The position numbers and the translations under genes are program-made. Positions 35,320 to 44,269 of a stretch of DNA of 64,000 bases are shown here, in pieces (within the stretch, counting starts at the first letter, position 1; every line of letters begins with the position of its first letter). Origin of the DNA: Elephas maximus indicus (taxonomy: Eukaryota > Chordata > Mammalia > Proboscidea > Elephantidae); contig NC_064834.1 of the NCBI RefSeq assembly GCF_024166365.1, positions 55,284,001 through 55,348,000 of the forward strand, given 5' to 3'. The notes under the pieces were generated by a model, which was not told the origin of the DNA, ran no database searches, and saw only the letters and a list, made by a program, of their open reading frames with translations.

Positions 35320-35929
35320 TTTCCAACCTGAGGGGCTCATCTTCCAGCACTGTATCAGACAATGTTCTGCTGCTATTCATGAGGTTTTCACTGGCTAATT
35401 TTTTCAGTAGACTGCTAAGTCCTTCTTCCTAGCCTGTCTTAGTCTGGAAGCTTAGCTGCAACCTGTCCACTATGGGTGACCCTGGTGGTATTTGAAATAC
35501 CAGTGGCATAGTTTCCAGCATCAAAATAACATGCAAGCCACCACAGTAGGACAAACTGACAGATGTTTGGGCTGGATATGAGTCTGTAGTTCAGGGGAAA
35601 GGCCTGAACAGAGTATAACTATGGGAGTTTTGTCATTTTACAGATGGTAGGAGACATGAAACTGATTGAGATCTCCAAGGGAGAAAACTAGACAGAATAG
35701 GGATCTAGGACTGAGCCCTGAGCTTCAGGGAACTGCGGGAATGAGCAAAGGAGACCGAGGAGGAGTGACCAGAGAGTGTGGTATCTCGAAAGCCAAGTGC
35801 AGTAGTATTTCTAGGAGAGAATGCTGGCTAACTGCGTGTATATGCATATATGTACTATATTTATATATATGTACACCTAGAAACACACTACGTATATGCA
35901 TATATACGTTATACTACTGAATTTTATTT

Positions 35930-36830
35930 CAATAGTATTATACTACATACAATGTTCTTTAACTTTATTTTCTTCCCACTAAATCCATTGGGACTGGTAT
36001 TCCATGGCAATAATATATGAATGCTCTATCAGTTTTAATGATTGCATAGTATTTCACTGTATACATGTATCATAATTAATATTAAACCTACTGAAAAATA
36101 TTAGTTTTTCCCAATTATATAATTGTAAATCAGACAGTGTGGTGGATTAATTACTTTTGTGAGTGGCCTTTCCAGCCATGGTCTTGCAACTCCCACCCAG
36201 GTGACTGTGTGCTAGGGTAATTGTGGCCTACCAAGGGGATTGGTCAGTTTTGCCCTAAAAGAGAGCCAATTCCAGAGTAAAGAGGAGGAGCCCACCACCA
36301 AGGAAGGAGAGATCTGGCAGCAGGAGACAGCTTGGTGGGCTTCCCAGCACATGAAGAAAGCTGGGCAGCTTTGGGCAGAGACTGAGGGTCAGGGAGAGGC
36401 GTGCCTGCAAGCATGGCTGGGTAGAGGCTATCCTGATGAAAGAACTGTATCCTGAGTATTCTTGAGCCTGAATTGTAACTGTCACTACTCCAATAAACCC
36501 CACAATTGTGAGTGTGGTCTGTGAGTTCTGTGTGGCCATTGCAATGAATTATCGAACCCAGTAGAGAGTGCTGTGGGAGGGACAGTTGGTGTCAGAATTA
36601 GTAAAGACGGCAGATAGAGGAGTCATGTCTGACCTCCACCTCATGGGAATCAGCCTTGGGCTATTCTTGATTCTCCTTTCCCCTTATGAGGTAAGAGGAA
36701 GTCAGACACTGCCCCCAAGCTGTCTTTATAGGCAGCAATGGACATCTTGTGCACTCATCCTTGCACATTTGTGTAAATCCCTAGAAGTGGGATTGACGTA
36801 TGCAGTGAACTTAACACCTTGCTGAGGCAG
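35930..36830 (-). mobile_element. Old L1 3' fragment split by an LTR element
   Basis: 35930-36137 ('gcatagtatttcactgtata') and about 36730-36830 ('tccttgcacatttgtgtaaa', 'ccctagaagtgggattgacg') are adjoining antisense parts of one old L1 3' region. They are separated by the LTR and internal sequence at 36138-36729. Confidence 0.65.
36138..36584 (+). mobile_element. ERV LTR with adjoining primer-binding site
   Basis: Starts 'tgtggtggattaattacttt', has 'ccaataaaccccac' near 36489 as a polyadenylation-like signal, and ends near 36584 with 'gacag'. Directly after it, 'tggtgtcagaa' at 36587 matches the tRNA-Leu-type primer-binding site used by ERV-L elements. About 140 bp of internal sequence remains before the host L1 resumes. 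So this is a truncated provirus end, not a solo LTR. No coding sequence is left. Confidence 0.6.
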
Positions 36831-36854
36831 CACCCATCATCTTAGTAGTACCAA

Positions 36855-37030
36855 GTATGAAACAGCCATTGACATCAAAGAAGAACTACTGGATTATCCC
36901 AGGTAGACCCTATAGGGACCCTCTGAACAAAGTAAAGACACACAGCAGCCTAGAAAATTGCTGTTAGAAAACCAGCAGAGGTTTGGATCAAGTCAAAAAA
37001 GTCCATGACAGGAAGCAATCTGCCAGTACC
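36855..37030. other. Unassigned spacer before duplication copy 1
   Basis: Short stretch with no recognised repeat. Similarity to 53145 onward begins at its right end. Confidence 0.3.
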
Positions 37031-38222
37031 AGCTCTCAACCGGACATGTTGTGTTGGATCCGACTTCTGAGCGTACAAACCGTGCCATTTCCACACAGAG
37101 CAGAACAACTCTTCCAGGCCAGTAGATCTCAGCAGAGCCACTTAGAGCATATTGCATCAGAGCAAATGCCATCCACAGCTAGACGGCAGCAGACGAAGGC
37201 AGATGTGCCTTTCTGTGAAATGACTGTAATTAAGTCCAGATCTTTGCACTTTATTTTCGCTGGCTGGATTTGTCGTTTTGCTCTTAGAACAAGCCTACTA
37301 CATACCTCAGATTGTTCTCCCTTGACCTCATCTTCCTGAGCAAAAGCATGGCTCTGTCACCTGTCTGGGCACATAATGAGTCTTTGTCATATGGTGTCGG
37401 CACGTCTTGCATACTCAATGACAACCTTAGACATAGTATCTCCTGACTGCCAGGCGACTGGCTGATAGGCTCCACCATCTTCAGGGGCAGTAAGCAACGA
37501 TGTGTTTAGTCACACACATCCTTAAATGCAGGAAAATGTATTGAGATACCTTTGGTTCAAAAGAAAATAAGGAAAATGAAAAACACAGAGCCATGTTGTA
37601 GATCTTTTTATTCCCACCTCTGGCTGGGCTATAACACAGCACTAAACAGGACTCAGGACCCAGCTTCAGTGCTTGAGCCCACAGAAATGTGGTGAGCAAC
37701 ACATATTCAGGGAGAATTGTTCCCCTAAACCTGGTTCTCAGACATCAAGAGAGACCTACAGAGTGTATCTGGTAGTCTGAAGTTTTAAAAGGTTAGAACT
37801 GTGTGGTCTGGCTTTCTTCTCCTCAGTTTCTGCAGGACATGGGCCTTCACCCTTTACCATGATACAGCCTTTCAAACTCCAAACACACTGACTAAGCTGC
37901 CGACACTGTTTTCTCCCCCTTCTGCTCCATGAGTAATGCCAGTCCAGCTAGGTCAGTGGGGAGGGTTTTAATGTATCTTGGCTGAGATAAAAGCCATTCC
38001 ATCCCAGGGACACAGCAGGTAGAAGGCAGTGTATAGCATTCATGCCAAGTCCCATTGCCCGATACCTGCACATTATAGTTTATCATGAGGTAATTGCCTC
38101 CAGACACACAATCCCTGCGAGATGTCTAAAATCAGAGCCTGGGAGTGAAGGTCACCTCCTCTTCCTCCCCAGGCAGCTCCTGGCTGGCCAGCCGGCTCTG
38201 CCCTGGGCTGGCTGCGTGCCTC

Positions 38223-38380
38223 TCAGAACGCCATGTAGTAGTGCTCCATGGTGCTGATGATGTCACTCCGGTCCTCCAGGAGCTCTAGCACCTGCTGCAG
38301 CACAGCTTCGCTCAGGCCCGGGCTGAGGCTCAGGCGAGCACAGGCCAAGATGTGCAGGAAGTGGCAGCCCCTCTCCACGT
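38223..38380 (-). CDS. Duplicate terminal coding exon, copy 1
   Basis: Minus-strand exon with acceptor 'cttctcctgcag' followed by 2 nt of a split codon and 51 codons to a TGA at 38223-38225. The encoded end starts [20 protein letters not shown] and finishes [10 protein letters not shown]. It is leucine-rich and helical-looking, like the last helices of a HEAT/ARM-type protein. Identical to the exon at 55186-55343. A polyadenylation-type 'tttatt' (AATAAA on minus) lies near 37603 and is also shared. It is unclear whether it is used: it could be an alternative last exon reached by read-through splicing, or a nonfunctional copy. Gene not identified. Confidence 0.55.
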
Positions 38381-38476
38381 CTGCAGGAGAAGAAGCAGGT
38401 GGTTAAGCTCAGGCATGCCTGTCGGGCCCACTCTCTCTCCTCCCCCTCTAAGTGGAAGCATTATTAGCTCCTTGCT

Positions 38477-38640
38477 ATTCAAAGTGTGGACCAAGGACAG
38501 CAGCAGCAGCATCACCCGGGAGCTTGTTTTAAATGCAGACTCTCAGGCCCTCCCCATGATCCCTGAATCAGAATGTGCATGTTAACAAGCTCCGAGATGA
38601 TTCTTGTGCACACTGAAGCTGAGACACACCAGCCTAGATT
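38477..38640. mobile_element. MER5A-type fragment, copy 1
   Basis: 'caaagtgtggaccaaggaca', 'catcacccgggagcttgttt' and 'ctgaatcagaatgtgcatgt' are MER5A phrases. Present in both duplication copies, so older than the duplication. Confidence 0.85.
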
Positions 38641-39840
38641 TTCAGCAAAAATAAAACAAATAGGCCTGTTCTTGGTGCCACAGTCACTGCTCAGGGTTCA
38701 GATCTTTGACTTCCAATATAAATGCTTTTCTATCCACTGGGACTTTAGCCCTTGATCATCTTTTTCTCTAATGCAGTTGCATGTATGTGAGTGCATCTAT
38801 TCAGTGCTGACCCCCAGCTTCCCTGGTAGGAGGATTCACAGCAGAGCAGGGTGACAGTGGCTCCATCATCTTTTCTCTAAGTCCTGATGTGATGGGGCCG
38901 CCACAGAGACAAAGGGATCCCTGCCTTTGGCCTGTTCTCACTCCTCTGATTGGGCTAAGAAGTCTTGCCTGTGATGGCTGAGTTCTAAAAACCTCTTACA
39001 CTCTACCCAATACTAAGGCCATGTAGTTTACGGTGATACAAATTCAGGGTTTAGTAACTTTTTCCTAGTGGATATCAGTGATTTAGGTGGTAATATTTAC
39101 TGAGGGTTGTGATCATTAATGGGTCATGCAATCAGTTTAATGGGTTTTGGTTTGCCTTTTTTTTTTTTTTTTCTTACTAAACAGACTAAAACAGAAAAAA
39201 AAATGAATATATTGCATTAAATTTAGGAAAAGCATTATATTTTGACACTTTTTTTCAAGTATATACATGCATTATTACTTGTGGGATATCATTATTAATT
39301 TATGGGGTCACGATGTAAAATGTATTTTTAACTCTGAGTAAAAGTCAAACCTAATTCCTAAGTAGACACCCTCCAAGTCTCCACACTTTTAGGCACCATG
39401 GCAGGGCCAGGCTTGGGCTCTCACCATTGCATACCCAGCACCTTGCCCACAAAAGCTGCTCAAGACAGTCACATAATGTTATTTTCAGATGCTCAGAGGT
39501 ATTGTGGTGTTGGGCAAAGGATGGTTTGCGATTCAGCGGACCTTTGGGGTCTTGAGCAGGTCATACTATCCCCAAACCTTAGTTTTCTCACGTGTGGGAG
39601 GTGGTCTGGAGGGCACCACCTCTGAGGTCCCTTCCAGCTCTAAGGTTCACAGGCGGTGGTCTAGGGCTAACAAGAGCTGCTAAATTCTGACCTCTAGTGG
39701 CCACATCGACTCATTATTCCTCCTGATTGGGGTTACTGTTGGAAAACTTGCCACTGCCACTGGTTTCCACATTTACAGGCTTTTTCTTCAGCATTTATCC
39801 AATAAAGATGAATAATGTGTGTAGCGTTCAGTGAGGGGAG

Positions 39841-40010
39841 GCAAGTGGAGAGCCTCTGGTGGAAGGTTGACTCTGGAGTCAGACCTGGATTCAAGTTCTG
39901 ACTCTGCAACTGGAGCAAATTACTTCAATTCTCTCAGTCCGTTTTCTCATCTTAAGACAGGGTGCTTGTGTGGATGAAATAAGACCCTGGTAGGTACTTC
40001 TTATATGGTG
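39841..40010 (+). mobile_element. MIR SINE
   Basis: 'gactctggagtcagacctgg', 'attcaagttctgactctgca' and 'cagtccgttttctcatctta' give the MIR order. The counterpart at about 56790-56950 is more diverged than the exon core. Confidence 0.8.
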
Positions 40011-40385
40011 TATTTAATACAATGATATCATAATATTCAACAGCCTCAACTGCAGCAGCTGGCCAGGGTAGATCCTTCTAGATCCTGACTGACCTCCGCC
40101 AGGGACAAGCAGGAGAGCGTGGCATGATCTATAACCACCCCTGGGTTTCTCTCTTTCTCTGCCTCACAATTTAACCTCAATGGACTTACGTTTTGGGAGC
40201 GTCCTGAGGATGGTCCCTCCTGAATTTGGAATACACAGCAAGGCAGATTTCCCATTTTCCCCAGAGGGAAGTAATTTGCTGGCTAAGCTTCTCCTCCTTG
40301 GTAGCTGGGCAATGGGACTGGGATACAGCCCCCAGAAATGTCCTGTCTGTTCAGCTCCACTGTTAGCTAATTCAGGCCGTAATAA

Positions 40386-40963
40386 CAGGCTTCTCCTGAT
40401 TATAACCACCAGGTGGTAGAAGCTGATTCTGGGACTCCCAACACAATAATTTTACCAAGGAATCTCAACATGCTTCTTCACACAGTGTTACTGAGAGTCA
40501 CGGCCTCCCAGCTTAGCCTTGTCTCTGTTGAAGGTCCTTGTCCAAAAGGCTTTTCTTATACAACCATTAGAAATGCCACCTTAGCAAATGACCATGCCCC
40601 TGGACTATCAGAGGGAAACCTGGTAGCCTGTGTAGCCAAAGACCAAGACACAATTAGATTCATAGAGGGGAAAAATAGAATTTTATACCTCCAGGCTACA
40701 TCCCTAACCCTGACCAGGCACCTGGTCCCAAAAGAAGAACAGTGTGTTTTACGACCTTCCAGGAATGAGAGTGTGGATGGTTTCATACCCTCAGACTCAA
40801 CTGCCTTGCAGGGGGCTACCAGCATTACCTTGGTATAAAAGATCAGTCTGTATATTTGCATTTTAACCCTAAGCCACCACAGATTTTCTTTTTCAAAATC
40901 CCCTGGAATTTTCCAGAAGACATCAAATCCTGGCCACCGGATGACCAAAAAATAACAATGGGG
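40386..40963 (+). pseudogene. Unrecognised coding-like fragment with a frameshift
   Basis: An open frame runs from after a TAA at 40383-40385 to 40838 (about 150 codons). It has ordinary protein composition, two NxS/T sites (NAT, NES) and evenly placed cysteines (GPCPKGFSY, EEQCVL). The next frame from 40841 reads DQSVYLHFNPKPPQIFFFKI without a stop for about 40 codons, so the two look like one sequence broken by a frameshift. I do not recognise the family. It could be a decayed envelope-like or extracellular protein fragment, or a chance reading. It ends where copy B begins. Confidence 0.3.
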
Positions 40964-42115
40964 AAAAAAAAATCAAATGCAGTTTTCTTTAAATAGCCTA
41001 AAGCCACAAATAACCAAAATATAGCCTGCTTTTGTTTTGACCCCCCCTTTTCTTCAGTTCTCTATTCAAAAATGTTACAGAAATTACTGTTCTTTGTCAC
41101 CCTAATTGAATCTATATATTTATTGCAGGTGGAAGATTGAAGAGTCTCAAAGCCACAACTCTGATTCCAGCTCACTCTCTACCCTCTCTGCTAATGCAGA
41201 AGATAACCACGTAGTTGATTCGTGTCTTATCTGATGGACTAGAGCAGGCACAGAGGGCTTTGGCGGGTTGGGGTTTCCCATGCAGGTGAAATCTGTCTGG
41301 GGTTAGCACTGTCATCGACCAGTTATTGCCCTAAGCACGTCACTATTATCATCTCAATCAATCGTACCTAAACCAAAACCAAATCCACTGCCATTTTTTC
41401 CAATACACAGTGGTGTCTTATAGAATCCCTGGACATCTGGGCTTCTCAAAGCAGAACCAAGAAGTTACCAAATCTTCAAGAAAATTAGCATTACTCTTTC
41501 CCATCTTCTTAGTGCTGTATGTCTGTTTAATTCTCCTCTGACACAGACTGGTTTTCTCTGCTTCTCCATCTACACAGCAGGAGCCCCACTCTGCCCAAGT
41601 GTTCACCAGCCCCTTAATTCCAGACCAGCTAAGACTCTCTGTCCAATACCCGGGATAAGGAATGAGACTGGGCCAGTTTAGGTCATGTGCCCACCATAGT
41701 CCCATCTATTATCAGGGGGTGGAGTCATGTAATACAAATATGGCTATCATGAACCAACCGTTTTGGGGGATCCTCAGAAAAAGAAGGTGGGTCTGAGCTG
41801 GCCACATGCTCCAAAATGCCGTTACAGATTGTTTACTTTTTCAAGGGCTCCATTCATTTGTTTATTTACTATTTGTGAAGTTACTAACATGCATCACCCA
41901 CTCTGCTAGAAACTGGGGCTACGGTGGGGGGCAAATCACACAAGGCCCTTGATCTTCTGGGGTTTTACATTCTATGAGGAGATACACATTGTTTTTAAAG
42001 TCACACGAATAAATGTAAAATTATAATTATGGCATTGGTTGTTGGGCAGTGTGGGGGGCATACTCTAAATTATTAGTGATGGTGATCTTTGGAGTGCGAA
42101 TGTGTTATTTTGAAA
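40960..42115. repeat. Copy B of the paralogous segment (partner 1-2440)
   Basis: Uninterrupted version of copy A, lacking its RTE, LTR and long SINE. It carries instead a short inverted AfroSINE tail fragment at 41366-41400 ('accaaaaccaaatccactgc'). Similarity stops where an L1 tail was inserted at 42115. Confidence 0.65.
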
Positions 42116-42455
42116 AATTAAGAGAAATGAAGTTCTGATATATGCTGTAAAATGGAAGAACCTGAAAAACATTATGCTAAGTGAATAAGTCAGACACAAA
42201 GAGACAAACATTGTATGATCCCCCTTATATGAAATATCAAGAATAGGCCAATGCATAAAGATAAAAGTAGATTAGCGGTTACCAGGTGCTGGAGGGAGAG
42301 AGGGATGGGGGATTATTACTTAATGGGTACAGAGTTTCTGTCTGGGGTGATGAAAGAGTTTTAGAACTAGACAGTGGTGATGAGTGTACAACATTGTGAA
42401 TGTAGTTAATGTCATACTTTCTATTAAGTACACACCTGTTTCTATACATTAAAAG
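42115..42455 (+). mobile_element. Old L1 (L1MB-type) 3' end
   Basis: 'atggaagaacctgaaaaaca', 'gtcagacacaaagagacaaa', 'ggttaccaggtgctggaggg' and 'gtgtacaacattgtgaatgt' are L1MB 3' phrases, ending in an A-rich tail. Confidence 0.85.
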
Positions 42456-43050
42456 TAAGCATTTTATTTATTACATGGACAAAAGCAATGTTTTCTGAAT
42501 CATCTTTATTTCAGTTTTTCGGCCATACTGGGGTGTCACTCACAAGCTCACTACGGTAAAGATGACTTACATGCATATAGTTTCAAAGTCTAAAAGATAT
42601 TTTATGTTTTTTTTCCCTACTTGCCTACTTTTCTGGAGTTCTTGATCTTTAATTTTTTTTTGGAGGGGCAGTATCTGAATAGTTAACACCCTGGGAGGCA
42701 TGTTAAGAGGTTTGAACTCCACCTCCAGGATCCCCTCCTGAGGTTGGGCTGACATGTATAGTGGGTTTTGCTGCCCTGGCTAGCCCGCACCCAGGAGTTA
42801 GCTCATTAGCATAACTTGTCAGGTAGGTATGGTCTGGAGCCTATCACGAATATCAAAGCCTCCAATCACTGGGGAAAATCCAAGGGTTTAGAGGAACCAG
42901 GGAGAAGAACCAAATTGTTTATGTAATTTCTTATCCCACAGGCCACTCCCTGGTCTTTGGCCAGTATTCCTTTTAGATGCCTAACATTTGGAGGATTATT
43001 ATTCCCCCCTCCTCTCCCCTTCCCCCCTAGTTAACCACACTTTGTGTGGT
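42456..43050. other. No feature recognised
   Basis: Part of 42660-42740 resembles a short MER5-like fragment ('catgttaagaggtttgaact'). A C-run lies at 43004-43028. No gene. Confidence 0.35.
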
Positions 43051-43249
43051 CAAAGCTGTTTGCAACCAGACACTAACCTAAAAGTTGGTGGTTTGAACCC
43101 ATCCAGTGGTGCCATGGAAGAAAGGCCTGGCAATCTCCTTCCATAAAGATTATGGCCAAGAAAACCCTACAGAGCAGTTCTACTTTGTAACACATGGGGT
43201 CACCATGAGTCAGAATCAACTCAACAGCAATGGATTTTGTTTTTTGGTT
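43051..43249 (+). mobile_element. AfroSINE, variant long form
   Basis: Degenerate head, then 'agttggtggtttgaacccat' and the 'ggaagaaaggcctggcaatc' body seen also at 52825, 58831 and 63470. Target-site duplication 'tttgtgtggt'. Confidence 0.9.
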
Positions 43250-43519
43250 TTGTGTGGTTATTTAGATCCAGTTCTTCCTCAGGCCAGGCACTTGTTACAT
43301 CCTGAGGTGGCTTTAACTCAATTTCCCAATACATTTGACCATCAATATCAGTGTTATAATCTTACTGACAATGTCAGTATTATACTATATTGAAGTATTA
43401 TATAAGTAATCTGAAAAATAGTCTCCATCAGTCATTAGCGATTACTTCAGTCCATCATTGTATCATATAACTGATTCCAGGGCAAGGCCTCTCAGGTTTG
43501 CAGGCTTCTATTCAATCCT

Positions 43520-43732
43520 GGGAAACCCTGGTGGCATACTGGTTAAGTGCTATGGCTGCTAACCAAAGGGTGAGCAGGTTGAATCCACCAGGCACTCCTT
43601 GGAAACTCTACGGTGCAGTTCTACTCTGTCCTGTAGGGTCGCTATAAGTTGGAATCAACTTGAAGGCACTAGGTTTGGTATTTTGGTTTTATTCGGAATC
43701 GACTTGATGGCACTGGGTTTGGGTTTTTGGTT
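43520..43732 (+). mobile_element. AfroSINE with duplicated tail
   Basis: The body is standard, but the tail block 'ggaatc(a/g)acttga...' occurs twice (43651 and 43696). The flanks 'ttctattcaatcctg' and 'ttttattcaatgctg' enclose both tails, so the duplication is part of this copy. Confidence 0.93.
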
Positions 43733-43849
43733 TTATTCAATGCTGTCAGGTTCCAAAAACAGCAGTGGCCTTGGCTTCAGTCTTTCAGGCATCTGGTATA
43801 ATTGAGCTAAATGACAATATCACCTCTTATCCTGAGCCTATTCCCAGTG

Positions 43850-44260
43850 TTGCTGTTGAGGGAGTGGAGGCCCTCCAGCCTCAATGGGTCCTTGTCTTTC
43901 TCTTGTAAGAATACACAGAGAAGACAACTTTGGGTTCAGCTCTAACAGGTTTATTTCACTTGTGACAAGTAAAAGGAGTCGGTGGGGGCTTATGCCTCTC
44001 CAAAAGACTGACTCAAAAAGGGAAGCAAGGCTAAGGCTTATATGGGTTTGGTGAAGACAGTAATGAATATTCAGCAGGTTTATTTCAAGATGCGGGTACT
44101 TCTCGGAATGGCGGTGCATACTAATTAGGTTGCACGTGCATCTGGAATCCAAGATGGAACCCGCTGATATTCAAGTTGGAGTCCTCTCTGCGGCCCTTGG
44201 CATCACTTATTATGAGATATAGTGCAAGCACACTGATCTTCAGCACTACATTGCCCTCTT
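43850..44260 (-). mobile_element. Candidate ERV LTR next to the pol fossil
   Basis: On the minus strand it contains AATAAA at about 43949-43954 in a context typical of an LTR R region. It lies at the 3' side of the minus-strand ERV pol remnant. Exact termini and a matching second LTR were not found. Confidence 0.4.
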
Positions 44261-44269
44261 CAGTGGGCT

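Larger units (their letters stand above)
31802..35567 (-). mobile_element. Near full-length RTE-type LINE, broken by nested insertions
   Basis: Minus-strand RTE whose 3' end is at 31802 ('gttgttgttgttatgttagg') and whose 5' end is near 35567 ('gtaggacaaactgacagatg'). It is split by LTRs at 31999-32514, 33748-34272 and 34371-34868 and a SINE at 35147-35319. The catalytic YADD is kept at about 33084-33095, and pieces such as ALYACESWT-like and RRIDAFELWYRQRILN lie at 32640-32760. Frameshifts and stops are frequent. Between insertions the RTE text continues without loss, so the order of events is readable. A 5' endonuclease-linked region at 34273-34370 and 34869-35140 is also present. Confidence 0.92.
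37030..40045. repeat. Local duplication, copy 1 (partner 53145-56990)
   Basis: Collinear with 53145-56990 once the L1 insertion at 53346-54133 is removed. From 37902 to 38999 the offset is constant at 16963 bp and only six differences are seen (38389, 38393, 38406, 38580, 38594, 38800). To the left (e.g. 37801-37901) and right (after 39000) substitutions and indels are frequent. Contains a terminal exon copy, a MER5A and MIRs. Confidence 0.93.
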
